64,000 nucleotides of DNA from Megamerina dolium (GCA_963854835.1 OY978525.1:74569628-74633627); one strand, 5' to 3'; positions 21,032 through 33,400 are shown, numbered from the stretch's first letter. A program made the numbers and translations. Notes: generated from the sequence alone by a model not told the origin.

Positions 21032-21675
21032 TGTTTAATTCTTAAACATATATTTAGTCTGTAAGAAATTATGAAATATATATATGTGTATATAAAAAGT
21101 TTATCATATTGCACAATCACTATATTGTATTGCATATTTGTAACCTTGACAGCATATGACCGCAAGTAAACTCTATATACAGTTTATAAAATCATAAATG
21201 CAGTGTCATCATTATATGACCGCTAATGAACCAAAAAACAACAGCGTTTGCTGTTGTTACGTATAATGGTCAATATGCTTTGCCTAAATATGCTGTCAAG
21301 GCATTAATTGTATTTTGTTATATTTTAAGTCAATTATATGTATATGCAATATACAAGGCAAATTATGTAAAAATGCATTTAACACATATTTGCATTAATT
21401 GTAATTTTTTATGTTAAATCAATATATGTATAGGCAATATTTTGTAATAAATAGAGAAATCGACTACAAGTCGAGGTTCAATTGATCACGAATAATTAGT
21501 TCGTCTAGTTGTTTTTAATCACACACGCAATCCAGGTTCAAGTGCCTGTGTTTGCATTCTCTTTTTTTGTTGCCATAAGTAATCCAGGTTCAAGTGCCTG
21601 TGTACTTTTTGGCATAGTTACGAAGTCTAGAGCATTCCAGGCGAATTGCTTGTGTTTGCATCGCTAGACGTAACA
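21032..21675 (+). repeat. 5' LTR of BEL-1
   Basis: 644 bp, TGTTTAATTCTTAAACA...ACGTAACA. It holds a perfect 9-bp hairpin (AACAACAGC, 4-base loop, GCTGTTGTT) at 21237-21258, a possible polyadenylation word AATAAA near 21447, and a direct repeat of AATCCAGGTTCAAGTGCCTG. Confidence 0.93.
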
Positions 21676-21678
21676 TTT

Positions 21679-21696
21679 TGGTGACCCCGACGTGAT
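21679..21696 (+). other. BEL-1 primer-binding site
   Basis: TGGTGACCCCGACGTGAT, three bases after the 5' LTR, begins TGG as needed to pair with a tRNA 3' end. The tRNA is not assigned. Confidence 0.75.
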
Positions 21697-21732
21697 TAAA
21701 AACAACTAGAAAACAAGATCAATAGAATCCTG

Positions 21733-22016
21733 CAACAAAGCTACCTACAGCTAAGTATCAAGTCTGGAATCGGATCTAGCACAAGGCTAGTACCAACAGG
21801 CACCAACAAAGCTACCTAAAGCTAAGTATCAAGTCTGGAATCGGATCTAGCACAAGGCTAGTACCAACAGGCACCAACAAAGCTATCTAAAGCTAAGTAT
21901 CAAGTCTGGAATCGGATCTAGCACAAGGCTAGTACCAACAGGCATCAACAAAGCTACCTAAAGCTAAGTATCAAGTCTGGAATCGGATCTAGCACAAGGC
22001 TAGCACCACCAGTCAT
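21733..22016 (+). repeat. Four tandem 71-bp repeats in the BEL-1 leader
   Basis: Units begin CAACAAAGCTACCTA at 21733, 21804, 21875 and 21946, an exact 71-bp spacing with few substitutions. Each carries CTAGCACAAGGCTAG, a 5-bp stem hairpin. They lie in the untranslated leader between the primer-binding site and gag, where packaging or expression signals are usually found. That role is inference. Confidence 0.92.
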
Positions 22017-22214
22017 TCAACACATTCATCGACCGGTAACCAGCAGACGACATCAAAGTCGGCATCAGCCGGTAATCAACAGAAGCCCCAAGGCACATTT
22101 TTACTACAATCCAATAGGTGACACACATCTACTGGATATCCAGAAATAAGGGTAACAGCAATCCTTAACCTCCAACTACCAATATTAACACAAGTGAGCG
22201 ATACATCTCAAAAA

Positions 22215-25200
22215 ATGGCAACTTCCAAAAAGGACTCGGATATGACTGTATTTCACCGCTTGACAGAAGGTCAACGCACAATTGGTGAATTAATAGAGAG
22301 CATTATCCGCAACGTCAAAAAGGACTCAGCTTCCAGGAAGTCCATTGAGTATTATGAAGAACGGCTCAGAAGATTAGACAAGGCATGGTCGGATTTCGAA
22401 ACCACTGATAACAGTATACGGTGTCTCGAGAACATTCCAATGGACCACGTATACTTCACCGAGGGGTATTACGAAAAAATTTCGGAACTCACAATTAAGT
22501 ACCGAGAAATATTCGAATCAGCCATATTGGAAACTTCAAGTAAGCCAGCAGCTGAAAAGCCCACTGTGTCAATCAGGACAACTGTTGCACATAACAGCGA
22601 CACAACAACATCTATACCTTCAACAAGTCCTTCGATTAGAAGACAAATGGTAATGATGCAATCTCTCAAACGATTGCTCATTCAAGATCCGACCGGTGGC
22701 AATATCAAGCTAAAGGAAACACTTTGGGGGCAGATTCAAGATCTGCACTTCTCAATATGGGAATCGGTTCAAGATCCATTGAAAGATGGGTACGACATGG
22801 ACTCTTACAAGAATCTTGAAGAGATGGTCATCAACAATTTTGCTCTGACGTCCAATAATGTATCACAAAACATCGGATCTACTCAGAATAGCAATCTCCC
22901 ATTGCCTAAGATTGCTATTCCAAAATTCAATGGAGACTACTTAAAGTGGCGAACATTTTTTGATTTGTTCTCACAATTAGTAGACAATCAACAACTTCCT
23001 GCTATACAAAAGATTTGGTATCTCAAATCTAATGTAGGAGGGGAAGCTGAAAAATTGATCAGCCATCTTTCAGCCACAGGTGAAAATTACACTACTGCTT
23101 GGAACCTGTTGCAAGAAAGATACAACAACCAACGGATTCTAGTAGCTTCATTAATACAACAGCTACTAGACCAACCAGGTGCTTCGTCATCAGCTACAGG
23201 TATTAAACAGCTGCATGACACAACAAAGGAATGCTTACACGCATTAAACAATATTGGAATCGACACAACTTCTTGGGATCCCATGCTGCTACACATATTG
23301 GTCAAAAAGTTGGATCGAGGCATCCACATTTTGTATGAAAGATCACTTTCAAATCCAAAGGAACCCCAGTGCATCAAACACTTTTTGACCTTCCTCGAAG
23401 CTCAATTCCAATCAATGGAAGCTATCGGGCACAAGGAAAAAACACAAAGAGCCTTCACCACAGCTGCAACTACGCAAAAGATCAACAATGCATGCAAATT
23501 CTGCAGCATCAGCTCTCATCCGCTATATTTCTGCAAGAAATTTCTGCAATTATCCCCATCAGAAAGATTGAATTGGGTACAAAAAAAAAAACTATGTGTC
23601 AATTGTTTTAGGCAGAATCATACAGCAAAAACCTGCGTCTCAAGGTCATGCACTAAGTGCAACAAGAAGCACAACTCAGTAGTACACTTAGACAGCAGAG
23701 TCGACGCTCCAAAATCAAACCAATCAACGGCACCCAACACAGCGTTAAGAACATCTGAATCAAAAATAGCAGTAACATCAGCATCGGCCAACACCGTGCC
23801 AGCAGACAAAGGATACGTTTTATTAGCAACAGCAAAGATAATAGTTACGGCAGCTAACGGAAGATCAGGTGAATTCAGAGCAATACTAGACTCCGGCTCA
23901 CAAATAAATATTGTCTCAGAACGCCTCATCAAAAGATTGTCTATACTCCCAAGTGACGCCTCACTTAGCATTGAAGGCATCGGAAAGGCTAAAAAAAGGT
24001 CCACTCAACGGGTGAATGTCAAATTACAATCTTTGGACAACATCTTCTTAGCTCACTTAGAAGCCTTTGTACTTCCAACCATCGTTCCCGCCCAGCCAAG
24101 CCACAATCTTGATATCTCTACCTGGTCAATCCCTACCAACATTCAATTAGCAGATCCAGAATTTTATCAACAAGGGAAGGTCGATATTCTGCTTGGTGCC
24201 GAATTCTATTTCAATCTAATGGCTACTGGACAAATCATCCTCTCTACTGATCTCCCAGTCCTGCAAAATACAAAACTTGGTTGGATCCTAAGTGGAAAGA
24301 TTGGAAACAACTCCGAATCATCAGAGACACTGACTTGTGCTGTTTTTGGGAATCAAGCAAATATCAGTGATACTGATGTCGCACTGGACGAGGTAGTAGA
24401 ACGGCTATGGAGAATGGATGAAGTAGAACCAAAGAAAAGGGGACTATCACCAGCAGAACTCCGTTGCGAGGCGCATTTCGCTCAGAATGCTTGCACCAAT
24501 GACGAAGGTCGTTTTGTCGTCAAACTACCATTCCTGGAAGACACATCAGCCTTGGGATCATCTCGAGAATTAGCCTACAACAGATTTTTAAGTCTGGAAC
24601 GGCGGCTACTCAAAAATGACACAGTGCGGAAGCAATATGTCCAATTTATGGAAGAATACGAGCGCTTGGGACACATGGAAGAAGTAAATCTCGATTCCGT
24701 ATTGGCTCCTAGTTATTTCATTCCTCATCATTGTGTTCTTAAACCAGACAGCACTACGACCAAACTTCGAGTGGTATTTGACGCCTCGGCCAAAACTACG
24801 TCTGGTTATTCATTGAATGATTTGATGTACATAGGTCCAACAATTCAAGGTGAATTATTCTCCATACTCCTTCGTTTTCGTTTGCCACGCTTTGTTTTTA
24901 CAACTGACATTGAGAAAATGTACCGTCAAATTCTTATTCATCCAGAAGATCAGCGGTATCAAATTATCGTGTGGAGAAATCGTCCAACAGCACCTATAGG
25001 CTATTACCAACTCAACACGGTTACCTATGGGACACGAGCAGCACCATATCTCGCAACAAAATGCCTACAACGTATCGCAGTAGAAAATGCTAATGATTTT
25101 CCATTAGGAGCTCAAATTCTGCAGCACAACTTCTACGTTGATGATGGACTAGGAGGTTCTGACAGTTTGGTAACAGCCATCACAGCACAACAGCAACTCA

Positions 25201-27389
25201 TACACATTCTAAAAAAGCATGGTTTTAATTTACGCAAATGGTGTGCCAATCATCCACAACTACTACAGAACATTCCTCGAGACGACCAAGAAGTAAACTT
25301 AGACTTCACCAATACCAACAACGATTCAATTAAAACATTAGGATTGTTATGGCTGCCGAAGTCTGACAACTTTTGTTTTAAAGTGAAATTAGATCCAATA
25401 AAGGTAGTCACAAAACGATCTATCACTTCAGACTTAGCCAGACTCTTCGACCCTTTAGGAATTGTTGCACCAGTCATAGTTACAGCCAAGATCTTTGTCC
25501 AAGAACTTTGGCAATTAAAAATCAGTTGGGATGACGCCTTACCAACTGAACTACACACAAGAAGGGTACAATTCCGCAGCAGCCTAAATGAATTGGATGA
25601 TCTGAAATTTTCGCGGCACATTTTCAAAGGAGATATCCCGAAGTCAATTCAACTTCACACGTTCTCTGATGCTTCAGAAAAGGCATATGGTGCTTCGGTC
25701 TACATCAGATCAGTACTAAATGACGGGCGAGTAATTGTAAGACTGTTGTGTGCAAAGTCACGAGTAGCACCGTTAAAGCGACAAACTCTTCCTCGTCTTG
25801 AACTCTGTGCCTCAGTATTAGGTGCCCAACTAACCGCAAGGGTCAAAACAGACCTAAAATTAGATGCAGCTACGTACTTCTGGACTGACTCACAGATCGT
25901 GTTGGCGGGGATAAATTCACCTTCATCATCGTTTCAAACGTTTATAGCAAATCGTGTATCTGTCATCCAGGAGAAATCCATTGCAGGACAGTGGTGTCAT
26001 GTAAGCTCACAGCATAACCCTGCTGATGTGTTATCACGAGGATTATCACCAAAAAGGCTAGCAGCCTGTAACTTATGGTTTTACGGTCCACTATTTCTGC
26101 ATGGTCAAGAGGACTCTTGGCCACAGCCATATTCGAAGTCATTGTCAATACGCAAAGACAACTTCATCATGGAACATAAGGCGACATCAACTCCCATAAC
26201 AACCACTGAACATGACAAAGGAAGCGTAATTTACAACATTCGACATAATGGCTCATTTAAAACGTTGCAACGAATCACAAGTTACATATTTAGATTCACC
26301 AACAATGCCAGAAGAGTTACGACCCAGTCAGAGAGTACCTTAACGGTAGACGAATTAGAAAATTCTCTTATCGTAATTATTCGAACAATGCAGCAGTCAG
26401 ACTTTGAGGAAGATCTCAAACACCTCAAGAAACACAATTGCGTTAGTAAAAACAGCTCTATCGGCAGCCTTTCCCCATTTTTGGACACGAATGACATTAT
26501 TAGAGTTGGAGGACGATTACAATCTTCCGAGCTTACATACGATGCCAAACACCCAATGCTAATTCCGTACAATGACCCCATCACCAAGTTATTGATGCAG
26601 ATGATCCATAAACAAAACTATCATTGCGGAGCCCAAGCTTACACAAGACAGAAATTTTGGCCAATAAAAGGAAAATCCATGGCACGCTCAATTGTTCAAA
26701 ATTGTGTGAGATGTACCAAGGCCAGACCAAAACTATTGGGTCAAATTATGGGCAACCTCCCGTCAACAAGAGTTACGCCAGCAAGACCATTCGTCAATTC
26801 TGGCGTTGACTTCTGTGGACCAATCGAAACAGATGATGAGAACATCGAGAGTGAAAGGCAGCCCCAGACTTCTCTCATCGTCAGCATTCCCTTAAACAAA
26901 GTCCAAAATGTCGAAACATTACACAAGAAACATGATTTCGACATACCAAAGGATAAGTTCAGTCACGGGTCAGCACGATTGCCTAGTGACACATCTGAGC
27001 AAACAGAAGCTACATTGTACAATAAGGAAGATGATGTTCCAACAAAGAAAAGACGTACATCCATTCATCAAGGAATTACGACGCTATTGGTCACACTGAT
27101 GATCCTGCCAATCATATGGGGCTCTCCAATACAAGTCAACCGTTTTAGATCACAACTTGGCATTCACTTTGAAGGCATAGGAAGAGCTGCAATTTCATCT
27201 GCTGACTGGAATTTAATTGTATACTACGATTTGCAACCGTATTGGGCTGAGGCGGCATCAGTGCTCAACGGAACCAGCACTCTGCAGCGACTCTGTCAAG
27301 AAATAAAACAAAACAGCACTTGTAGGCAATTAACTGACCATTTTGAACGACTGCATAAAGAATTGCGATTGGATGATCAAGCAACCTAA
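22215..27389 (+). CDS. BEL-1 polyprotein: gag-PR-RT-RNase H-truncated IN fused to env-like N-terminus
   Basis: 1,724 codons open from ATG 22215 (the frame is open upstream, but the earlier start would be GTG). In order: BEL gag with charged helical N-terminus; zinc knuckles at about residues 427-495 (CKFCSISSHPLYFC, CVNCFRQNHTAKTC); aspartic protease ILDSGSQ near 557; RT with VVFDAS near 854 and YVDD near 973; RNase H with FSDASEKAYG near 1148 and FWTDSQIVL near 1222; integrase zinc finger (HKQNYH...CVRC, 1464-1505); and the first integrase Asp in VDFCGPI near 1531. Directly after this it joins in frame to a hydrophilic stretch, a hydrophobic signal-like segment (ITTLLVTLMILPIIWG, about 1621-1637) and an ectodomain-like part (IHFEGIGRAAISSADW). 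The second and third integrase catalytic residues are missing. Confidence 0.92.
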   Translation: MATSKKDSDMTVFHRLTEGQRTIGELIESIIRNVKKDSASRKSIEYYEERLRRLDKAWSDFETTDNSIRCLENIPMDHVYFTEGYYEKISELTIKYREIFESAILETSSKPAAEKPTVSIRTTVAHNSDTTTSIPSTSPSIRRQMVMMQSLKRLLIQDPTGGNIKLKETLWGQIQDLHFSIWESVQDPLKDGYDMDSYKNLEEMVINNFALTSNNVSQNIGSTQNSNLPLPKIAIPKFNGDYLKWRTFFDLFSQLVDNQQLPAIQKIWYLKSNVGGEAEKLISHLSATGENYTTAWNLLQERYNNQRILVASLIQQLLDQPGASSSATGIKQLHDTTKECLHALNNIGIDTTSWDPMLLHILVKKLDRGIHILYERSLSNPKEPQCIKHFLTFLEAQFQSMEAIGHKEKTQRAFTTAATTQKINNACKFCSISSHPLYFCKKFLQLSPSERLNWVQKKKLCVNCFRQNHTAKTCVSRSCTKCNKKHNSVVHLDSRVDAPKSNQSTAPNTALRTSESKIAVTSASANTVPADKGYVLLATAKIIVTAANGRSGEFRAILDSGSQINIVSERLIKRLSILPSDASLSIEGIGKAKKRSTQRVNVKLQSLDNIFLAHLEAFVLPTIVPAQPSHNLDISTWSIPTNIQLADPEFYQQGKVDILLGAEFYFNLMATGQIILSTDLPVLQNTKLGWILSGKIGNNSESSETLTCAVFGNQANISDTDVALDEVVERLWRMDEVEPKKRGLSPAELRCEAHFAQNACTNDEGRFVVKLPFLEDTSALGSSRELAYNRFLSLERRLLKNDTVRKQYVQFMEEYERLGHMEEVNLDSVLAPSYFIPHHCVLKPDSTTTKLRVVFDASAKTTSGYSLNDLMYIGPTIQGELFSILLRFRLPRFVFTTDIEKMYRQILIHPEDQRYQIIVWRNRPTAPIGYYQLNTVTYGTRAAPYLATKCLQRIAVENANDFPLGAQILQHNFYVDDGLGGSDSLVTAITAQQQLIHILKKHGFNLRKWCANHPQLLQNIPRDDQEVNLDFTNTNNDSIKTLGLLWLPKSDNFCFKVKLDPIKVVTKRSITSDLARLFDPLGIVAPVIVTAKIFVQELWQLKISWDDALPTELHTRRVQFRSSLNELDDLKFSRHIFKGDIPKSIQLHTFSDASEKAYGASVYIRSVLNDGRVIVRLLCAKSRVAPLKRQTLPRLELCASVLGAQLTARVKTDLKLDAATYFWTDSQIVLAGINSPSSSFQTFIANRVSVIQEKSIAGQWCHVSSQHNPADVLSRGLSPKRLAACNLWFYGPLFLHGQEDSWPQPYSKSLSIRKDNFIMEHKATSTPITTTEHDKGSVIYNIRHNGSFKTLQRITSYIFRFTNNARRVTTQSESTLTVDELENSLIVIIRTMQQSDFEEDLKHLKKHNCVSKNSSIGSLSPFLDTNDIIRVGGRLQSSELTYDAKHPMLIPYNDPITKLLMQMIHKQNYHCGAQAYTRQKFWPIKGKSMARSIVQNCVRCTKARPKLLGQIMGNLPSTRVTPARPFVNSGVDFCGPIETDDENIESERQPQTSLIVSIPLNKVQNVETLHKKHDFDIPKDKFSHGSARLPSDTSEQTEATLYNKEDDVPTKKRRTSIHQGITTLLVTLMILPIIWGSPIQVNRFRSQLGIHFEGIGRAAISSADWNLIVYYDLQPYWAEAASVLNGTSTLQRLCQEIKQNSTCRQLTDHFERLHKELRLDDQAT

Positions 27390-27421
27390 CAACAACATCC
27401 TACACAAGGCTGGCCAAAATT

Positions 27422-27742
27422 ATGCAACTATCAAAGGCAGAAATATCAGGCCCCTTAATGCTTGAAGTGAATAAAAACACGTACGCAATGCAAATGAACA
27501 ACATCACCGCGTTACAAGACGCATTAGCGAAAACCAAACTAATTCAGCTGAAGGAGATTACATCTCCAAACTACCATCATCAGGCAGTCAGCTACGCCGC
27601 ACTCTTGCTATCAACCATATTATTGATTGTCGGTCTAATTTGGAAAATACGCAGCGTCAAACCATCAAGTGCATCAGCCAGTTCAGGAACGACTGCTCCT
27701 CAACCACGCCCACGGCAACAAACGGTTGAGAACGTATGTTAA
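27422..27742 (+). CDS. BEL-1 envelope-like C-terminal remnant
   Basis: 106 codons from ATG 27422, 33 bp after the main ORF and in another frame. It has a polar helical part and a single membrane segment (YAALLLSTILLIVGLIWKI) followed by a Lys/Arg stop-transfer and a Ser/Pro-rich tail, the layout of the membrane-anchored end of an envelope-like protein. The rest of the ectodomain is absent between this ORF and the env-like end of the upstream polyprotein, so no complete envelope is encoded. Whether the ATG is used is unknown. Confidence 0.72.
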   Translation: MQLSKAEISGPLMLEVNKNTYAMQMNNITALQDALAKTKLIQLKEITSPNYHHQAVSYAALLLSTILLIVGLIWKIRSVKPSSASASSGTTAPQPRPRQQTVENVC

Positions 27743-27770
27743 ATTGAGTCTAGTTGAACAATTGTTCAAC

Positions 27771-27782
27771 GCGGGGGCAGAA
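27771..27782 (+). other. BEL-1 polypurine tract
   Basis: GCGGGGGCAGAA immediately before the 3' LTR, the expected primer site for plus-strand DNA synthesis. Confidence 0.8.
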
Positions 27783-28824
<1,042 letters not shown>

Positions 28825-29398
28825 GCCGATGGCCGATGTTGTTGGCAACAATAATTAAAACTCACGTCTACTTCACTTTTATATTTTCATGTATATTTAA
28901 ATATTTCTTATAACCATATTTAAGGCTTTTATTGTCCTTTTTTTCCGCATTAAAGAATTTGTTCTCTTATTTCTGCTAATTGTCCTCGCACAAAGTACCA
29001 AATTTTTTAACTATTACACAACAACAAACAAATTCTTGAAATCCTTTGTTTCAAATATTAATTTGTTTTATTTATTCTGGTTATACAACGATAGGTAAAT
29101 TAACAATTTAAATATTTTATAATACTTTTACTTTTTAAAAATGCGCGCACTCTTCGGGGAAAAGCAAATTCAATTGACATTTGTTGATTTATGGGAGAAA
29201 AAAAAAGAATATAAAGGGAAATGGAGAAGGCAATAGGTAGAATAAACGGATGAGCGAATGGAATTGCTTGGAAGGGATAGGAATAGGGATAAAGTGAACA
29301 TGGAATAATGAGCAGATGGATAGGGTTGCCAGACCATCCATCCACTCTTTCACCCCAGTTCACTTTGGGAGTGCGCGCATCTTATGCTGGTGCAGAAA
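28825..29398 (-). repeat. 3' LTR of BEL-3
   Basis: On minus starts TTTCTGCACCAGCATAAG, right after the purine tract, and resembles the BEL-2 LTR start TGTCTACGCCAGAATG. A polyadenylation-like AATAAA is seen on minus near 29065. The distal end, near the (TA)n tract, is approximate. Confidence 0.6.
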
Positions 29399-29725
29399 TT
29401 CCGCCCCTCTTGCAGGAATACTGCAAAGGATACGTAATATCCACGTCCAGAAAGTTGAACAATATATAAAAGAAAGGAGTAACTTAAAATTAAAAGTATA
29501 TGAAAAAAAAAAAAATTAAAATTATACAGGCAGTAATATATAAAAAAGAAATAATATGAAATCAATCCGAAGTAAATTCAAAATTATAGGGAGAGAATAG
29601 TTAAAAAAAAAGAGAAATAATATAAAATAATATCAAAATTAAAAAGAGAAAAATTACAAAAAAAAAGAGAAATAATACAAAATAAATTCAAAATTATAAA
29701 GAGAGCCTTAAAGTAGTATAATTCA

Positions 29726-30422
29726 TTAAAACAGAGGAGAAAATTGGAAGAATATAAATAGACAAAAAAACATGCTTTGAATATTATAATTGCTGTTATA
29801 ATAGCTCTTATTATAGGTGGATGTGTAGCCTGGAGGAGGGAATGATGGAGTGACGAATGTTGGCCCGAAGAAATTACGGGATATGTTGCCCAAGACCATA
29901 TTCGGCAACAGCACCTGGTACATCGGTGGAACATTGGGCAACATCGGCACAATGCTAAACGGCATCACAGATGTAGAAGGCCTGGTTTGAGTGCAGGCGC
30001 AGCAGTTGGAGGAGGGATATTCTGCGCTGGGGCACATCGGCACGACTGTGACGTTGCGACTTCAGTAGTGCCCAGTCGGTGTTTCCGTGATGTTTTTGGG
30101 GCCTTCTTTGGTCGCTGCTGCACTCTTTCGTGAAACAAGGTGTGATGCTTCGCAGAACACAATTGACATCGCAATACGCTTGGGCATCGTCGTGTCACTT
30201 GCGTATATGGTAAACAATTGAAGCAATAGCCGAATTACTTCGTTACATCACAAATCCTTATCACCGACATTGCCAAGAAACGCGAACACAAACGTAGGGG
30301 GTGATCCTTATCACAATACGACAATCTGAATGTTTTTGCGTTTCCACTCTGTCTCGGAATTCGGGAGGGGGACGGACAGGACTGCGTTGTTTTGAGGTTT
30401 TAGATTTGGGCGCAATGGGAAA
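29726..30422 (-). pseudogene. BEL-3 third ORF: gag-like zinc knuckles plus Pro-rich tail
   Basis: Lies between the end of pol (30478) and the LTR. It begins just after an excellent splice acceptor on minus (TTTCTTTTGTTCCAG, ends at 30423). The encoded protein has a Pro/Arg-rich start (RSPVRPPPEFRDRVE), then in an adjacent frame CDKDHPLRLCSRFLAM, then YCFNCLPYTQVTRRC and CQLCSAKHHTLFHE, which is the two-knuckle pattern of BEL gag. A Gln/Pro-rich part and a Pro/Asn/Tyr-rich tail (FVTPSFPPPGY) follow. One in-frame stop and two frame changes are present. In other BEL elements this position, if occupied, holds an envelope gene made from a spliced RNA. Expression by splicing is inferred from the acceptor; function is unknown. 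Confidence 0.7.
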
Positions 30423-30477
30423 CTGGAACAAAAGAAACAAAATAAAATCGGGATAAGAATCGTTTAATAGGAGTATT

Positions 30478-33400
30478 TTAGGGAGTGGACATAGGAAGCG
30501 CAACAAGCTTCACTATTGGCCGAGTTACAATTCCCTTGGCGGTGCGAATATCGGCGACACGTACTTAAGAATCGGGACAAAGGTAGGTTTTTTGCACTCT
30601 TTCAAGTCTCCATTCGTTCGGAGGTAAGCGCTCTTTACGTATGACTACTAAATCGCCGATGCGAATGTTATTCTTTGGGGACTGCCATTTCGTGCGTTTG
30701 TGCAGTTCCTTAAGGTACTCCTCCTTCCACCGTAGGCAGAAGAATTGGTGAATTACCTTAAGGCGTTGCCATCTATTAACCACACTTAAGGGTTGATCTG
30801 AGACTTTGGGCTCGGCCGGTGCCAATAAAGCCGAACCGATAAAAAAATTACCCGGTGTAAGGGAGGATAAGTCTGCAGGGTTGTCAGACATAGGTTTTAT
30901 AGGCCTCGAGTTGAGACATGAATCGATGCGGGAGAGTAACGTGCTAAATTCGTCAAGAGTGTATTTTAGATTAGGGGAAGCTTCTTCAAATGGGCCTTGA
31001 AGCTTTTAACACCGGCTTCCCATAGTCCTCCCATATGGGGAGCTCCAGCAGGAATAAGTCGCCTTTCCAAATGCTGATGACTAAGTGAAGATTCTACGTG
31101 CTCACGTATGTTACGTAGAAACTTTTCATTTACAACTCGTAGAGCACGAGAATCACCAACGAAAGAAGTCCCGTTATCGGAAAATAATATCGACGGACAT
31201 CCACGACGGGAAAAGAAACAGGTAAATACCGCAAGAAATGTAGGCGTGGTCATGTCACTCGTTGCTTCCCAATGTATGGCTTTCGTGGCAAAACACACGA
31301 ATACGCAAACGTAGCCCTTTGTGATACGTCATGCGCGGCCAATGTATGCCTTAATATCAAACGGACCGGCGAAATCTACACTAATCGTAGCAAAGGGTCT
31401 TGAGAGGGAGGTACGTTCGGGTGGCAACGCTGCCATTATCTGTGAGTAATGCTTTTGCTTCTCAAGTACACATACTTTGCACTTGTGAACCGTCGTCTTC
31501 TTTCTTCTAGGTTCTTCAATTTAGAATTATAGGGAATCTCTCTCTGTAAGAGAGAGCCGGGAAATGAACCAATCGTAAATTCATTCGCAGTATTCCCTTG
31601 AATCGAGAAACGGATTAAGCGGGAGTAGTTCACTCTTTCGTGGAATTGCGATTTTTTTGGACAAATCACCATATTCATGGGAAAATTGTCGCATTTGGCA
31701 CAACACAATGAGTTTATTGCGGGTGAAAGTTATCTCTTTAGATCAAATGCTCAGAAAATTTAACCAGTATTGGCCTCGTTTAGACGGCTGACAATTGTGA
31801 TAAAATCGCAATATATATGATATTACGCGAAGCGCACGTTGGAGAGCGAACAACCGATTTAAAATATCATCGTTTTCAACTGATCTAGTTTCGGGAACAT
31901 TGACCAATTCGGGATTTGGGGTTGTGTTCGGCCAATTTGAACGTGGCATCTTTAACCACGATGGCCCCTGCCACCATAGTTCATTATAGGCAAGTTCTTT
32001 TGCGGTGGTTCCTCATGTAACCAGGTCAGCGCGATTTTCACCAGAACAAACGTGAAACCAGTTTAAATTGCCCATCTTTTGAACTATGGATGAAACTCGA
32101 TATGCTACGAAGATCGTCCGGTGACATGGTGGCTTATTAAGCCATGACAGCACGATGGTCGAGTCTGTCCAAGCGAACAAAGTATATGTCTCAATTCGTA
32201 GCTGTCGAATTACGGAATCCATCACACGAGCGAGTAAATCTGCTCCGCACAGTTCCAGACGAGGAAGCGATAGGGTTTTAACGGGAGCGACACGTGATTT
32301 TGTCGCTAACAAATGGGTGTAAACTTCACCCGTGGGATATTCCATACGCATGTATGCTGCTGCTGCGTAAGCTTTCTCAGAAGCATCGCAAAAGCCATGA
32401 AATTGCAAGCTGTAGTCTGGTGAAAATTGAACGTAACGGGGAATGCGTATGGCTGTCAGATTGGGGTAATCTGACAAAAATTGCTGCCACTTATGAAGTG
32501 TTAAGGGCTTAATCGCCAGTCTGTATTGCCGAGCCACAATTGTTGCATTAATATTTTTGCAACAATAATATTGGGTGCCAACCATCCGGCAGGGTCAAAT
32601 AATTTAGCAATTATTGATAAGACCTCGCGTTGTGTAAAGGAAGTTTTATTTGGGAGGGGTATTGGGGAAAAAAAGAAGCAGTCAGAGCCGGCATTCCATT
32701 GCAGTCCTAGGGTTTTAGCTGTGCTCTTATCGGAAATATTCAAAAATTCTGAATCCAGTATGTGATTTGAGGGAATATTTGCTAGAACGTCTTGATGGTT
32801 CGACGTGCACTTCCTTAGGGAGAATCCAGCTGATTGTAGTGTCGAATTCAGCTGATTTCGTGCCGTGATAACTTCGGTCAGCGTATGAGCCCCGCAAGTA
32901 CGTCATCTACGTACATAGAGAGCTGAAAAATATCGGAAGCAAGCGGGTTATCCATTTCATTCTCATGCGCGAGTTGCAAAAGAGTGTTTATGGCACGCCG
33001 TTCATAACACGCCGAAGGTAACACAGTTCACGCCGAAGGTAACAGTTTGCAGCTCAAACACCTGAAGTTTTTCATCTACGGATTTTCGAAAATATATGCG
33101 TTAGTATGGGGTGTGCTTGGGATGCACGAGAATCTGTCGGTACATTTTCTCAATATCGGCATTAAAAACGAACCGATAAAACCTCCATCTGAGAATCAGT
33201 ACCATCAAATCAGATTGAAGTATGGGACCGGTACATAATACGTCGTTGAGACTTTTGCCACCAGAAGAATGGCTAGAGGCATTGAAAACCACACAAAGTT
33301 TCGTGGTGGTACGGTCGGGCTTCACCACCGCATGATGAGGAAGATAATATGATAAAGAGGGAACTGAGCTATTACAAACGATTCTCTTCATGTGCCCAAG

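Noticed and set aside
21733..22016. CRISPR-like array
   Set aside because: The 71-bp units are directly adjacent with no spacers and lie in a retrotransposon leader of a eukaryote.
30222..30240. Word GATGTAACGAAGTAA shared by BEL-3 (minus) and the gypsy-2 LTR start
   Set aside because: The shared stretch is only 15 bp and the flanks have nothing in common; chance is likely.
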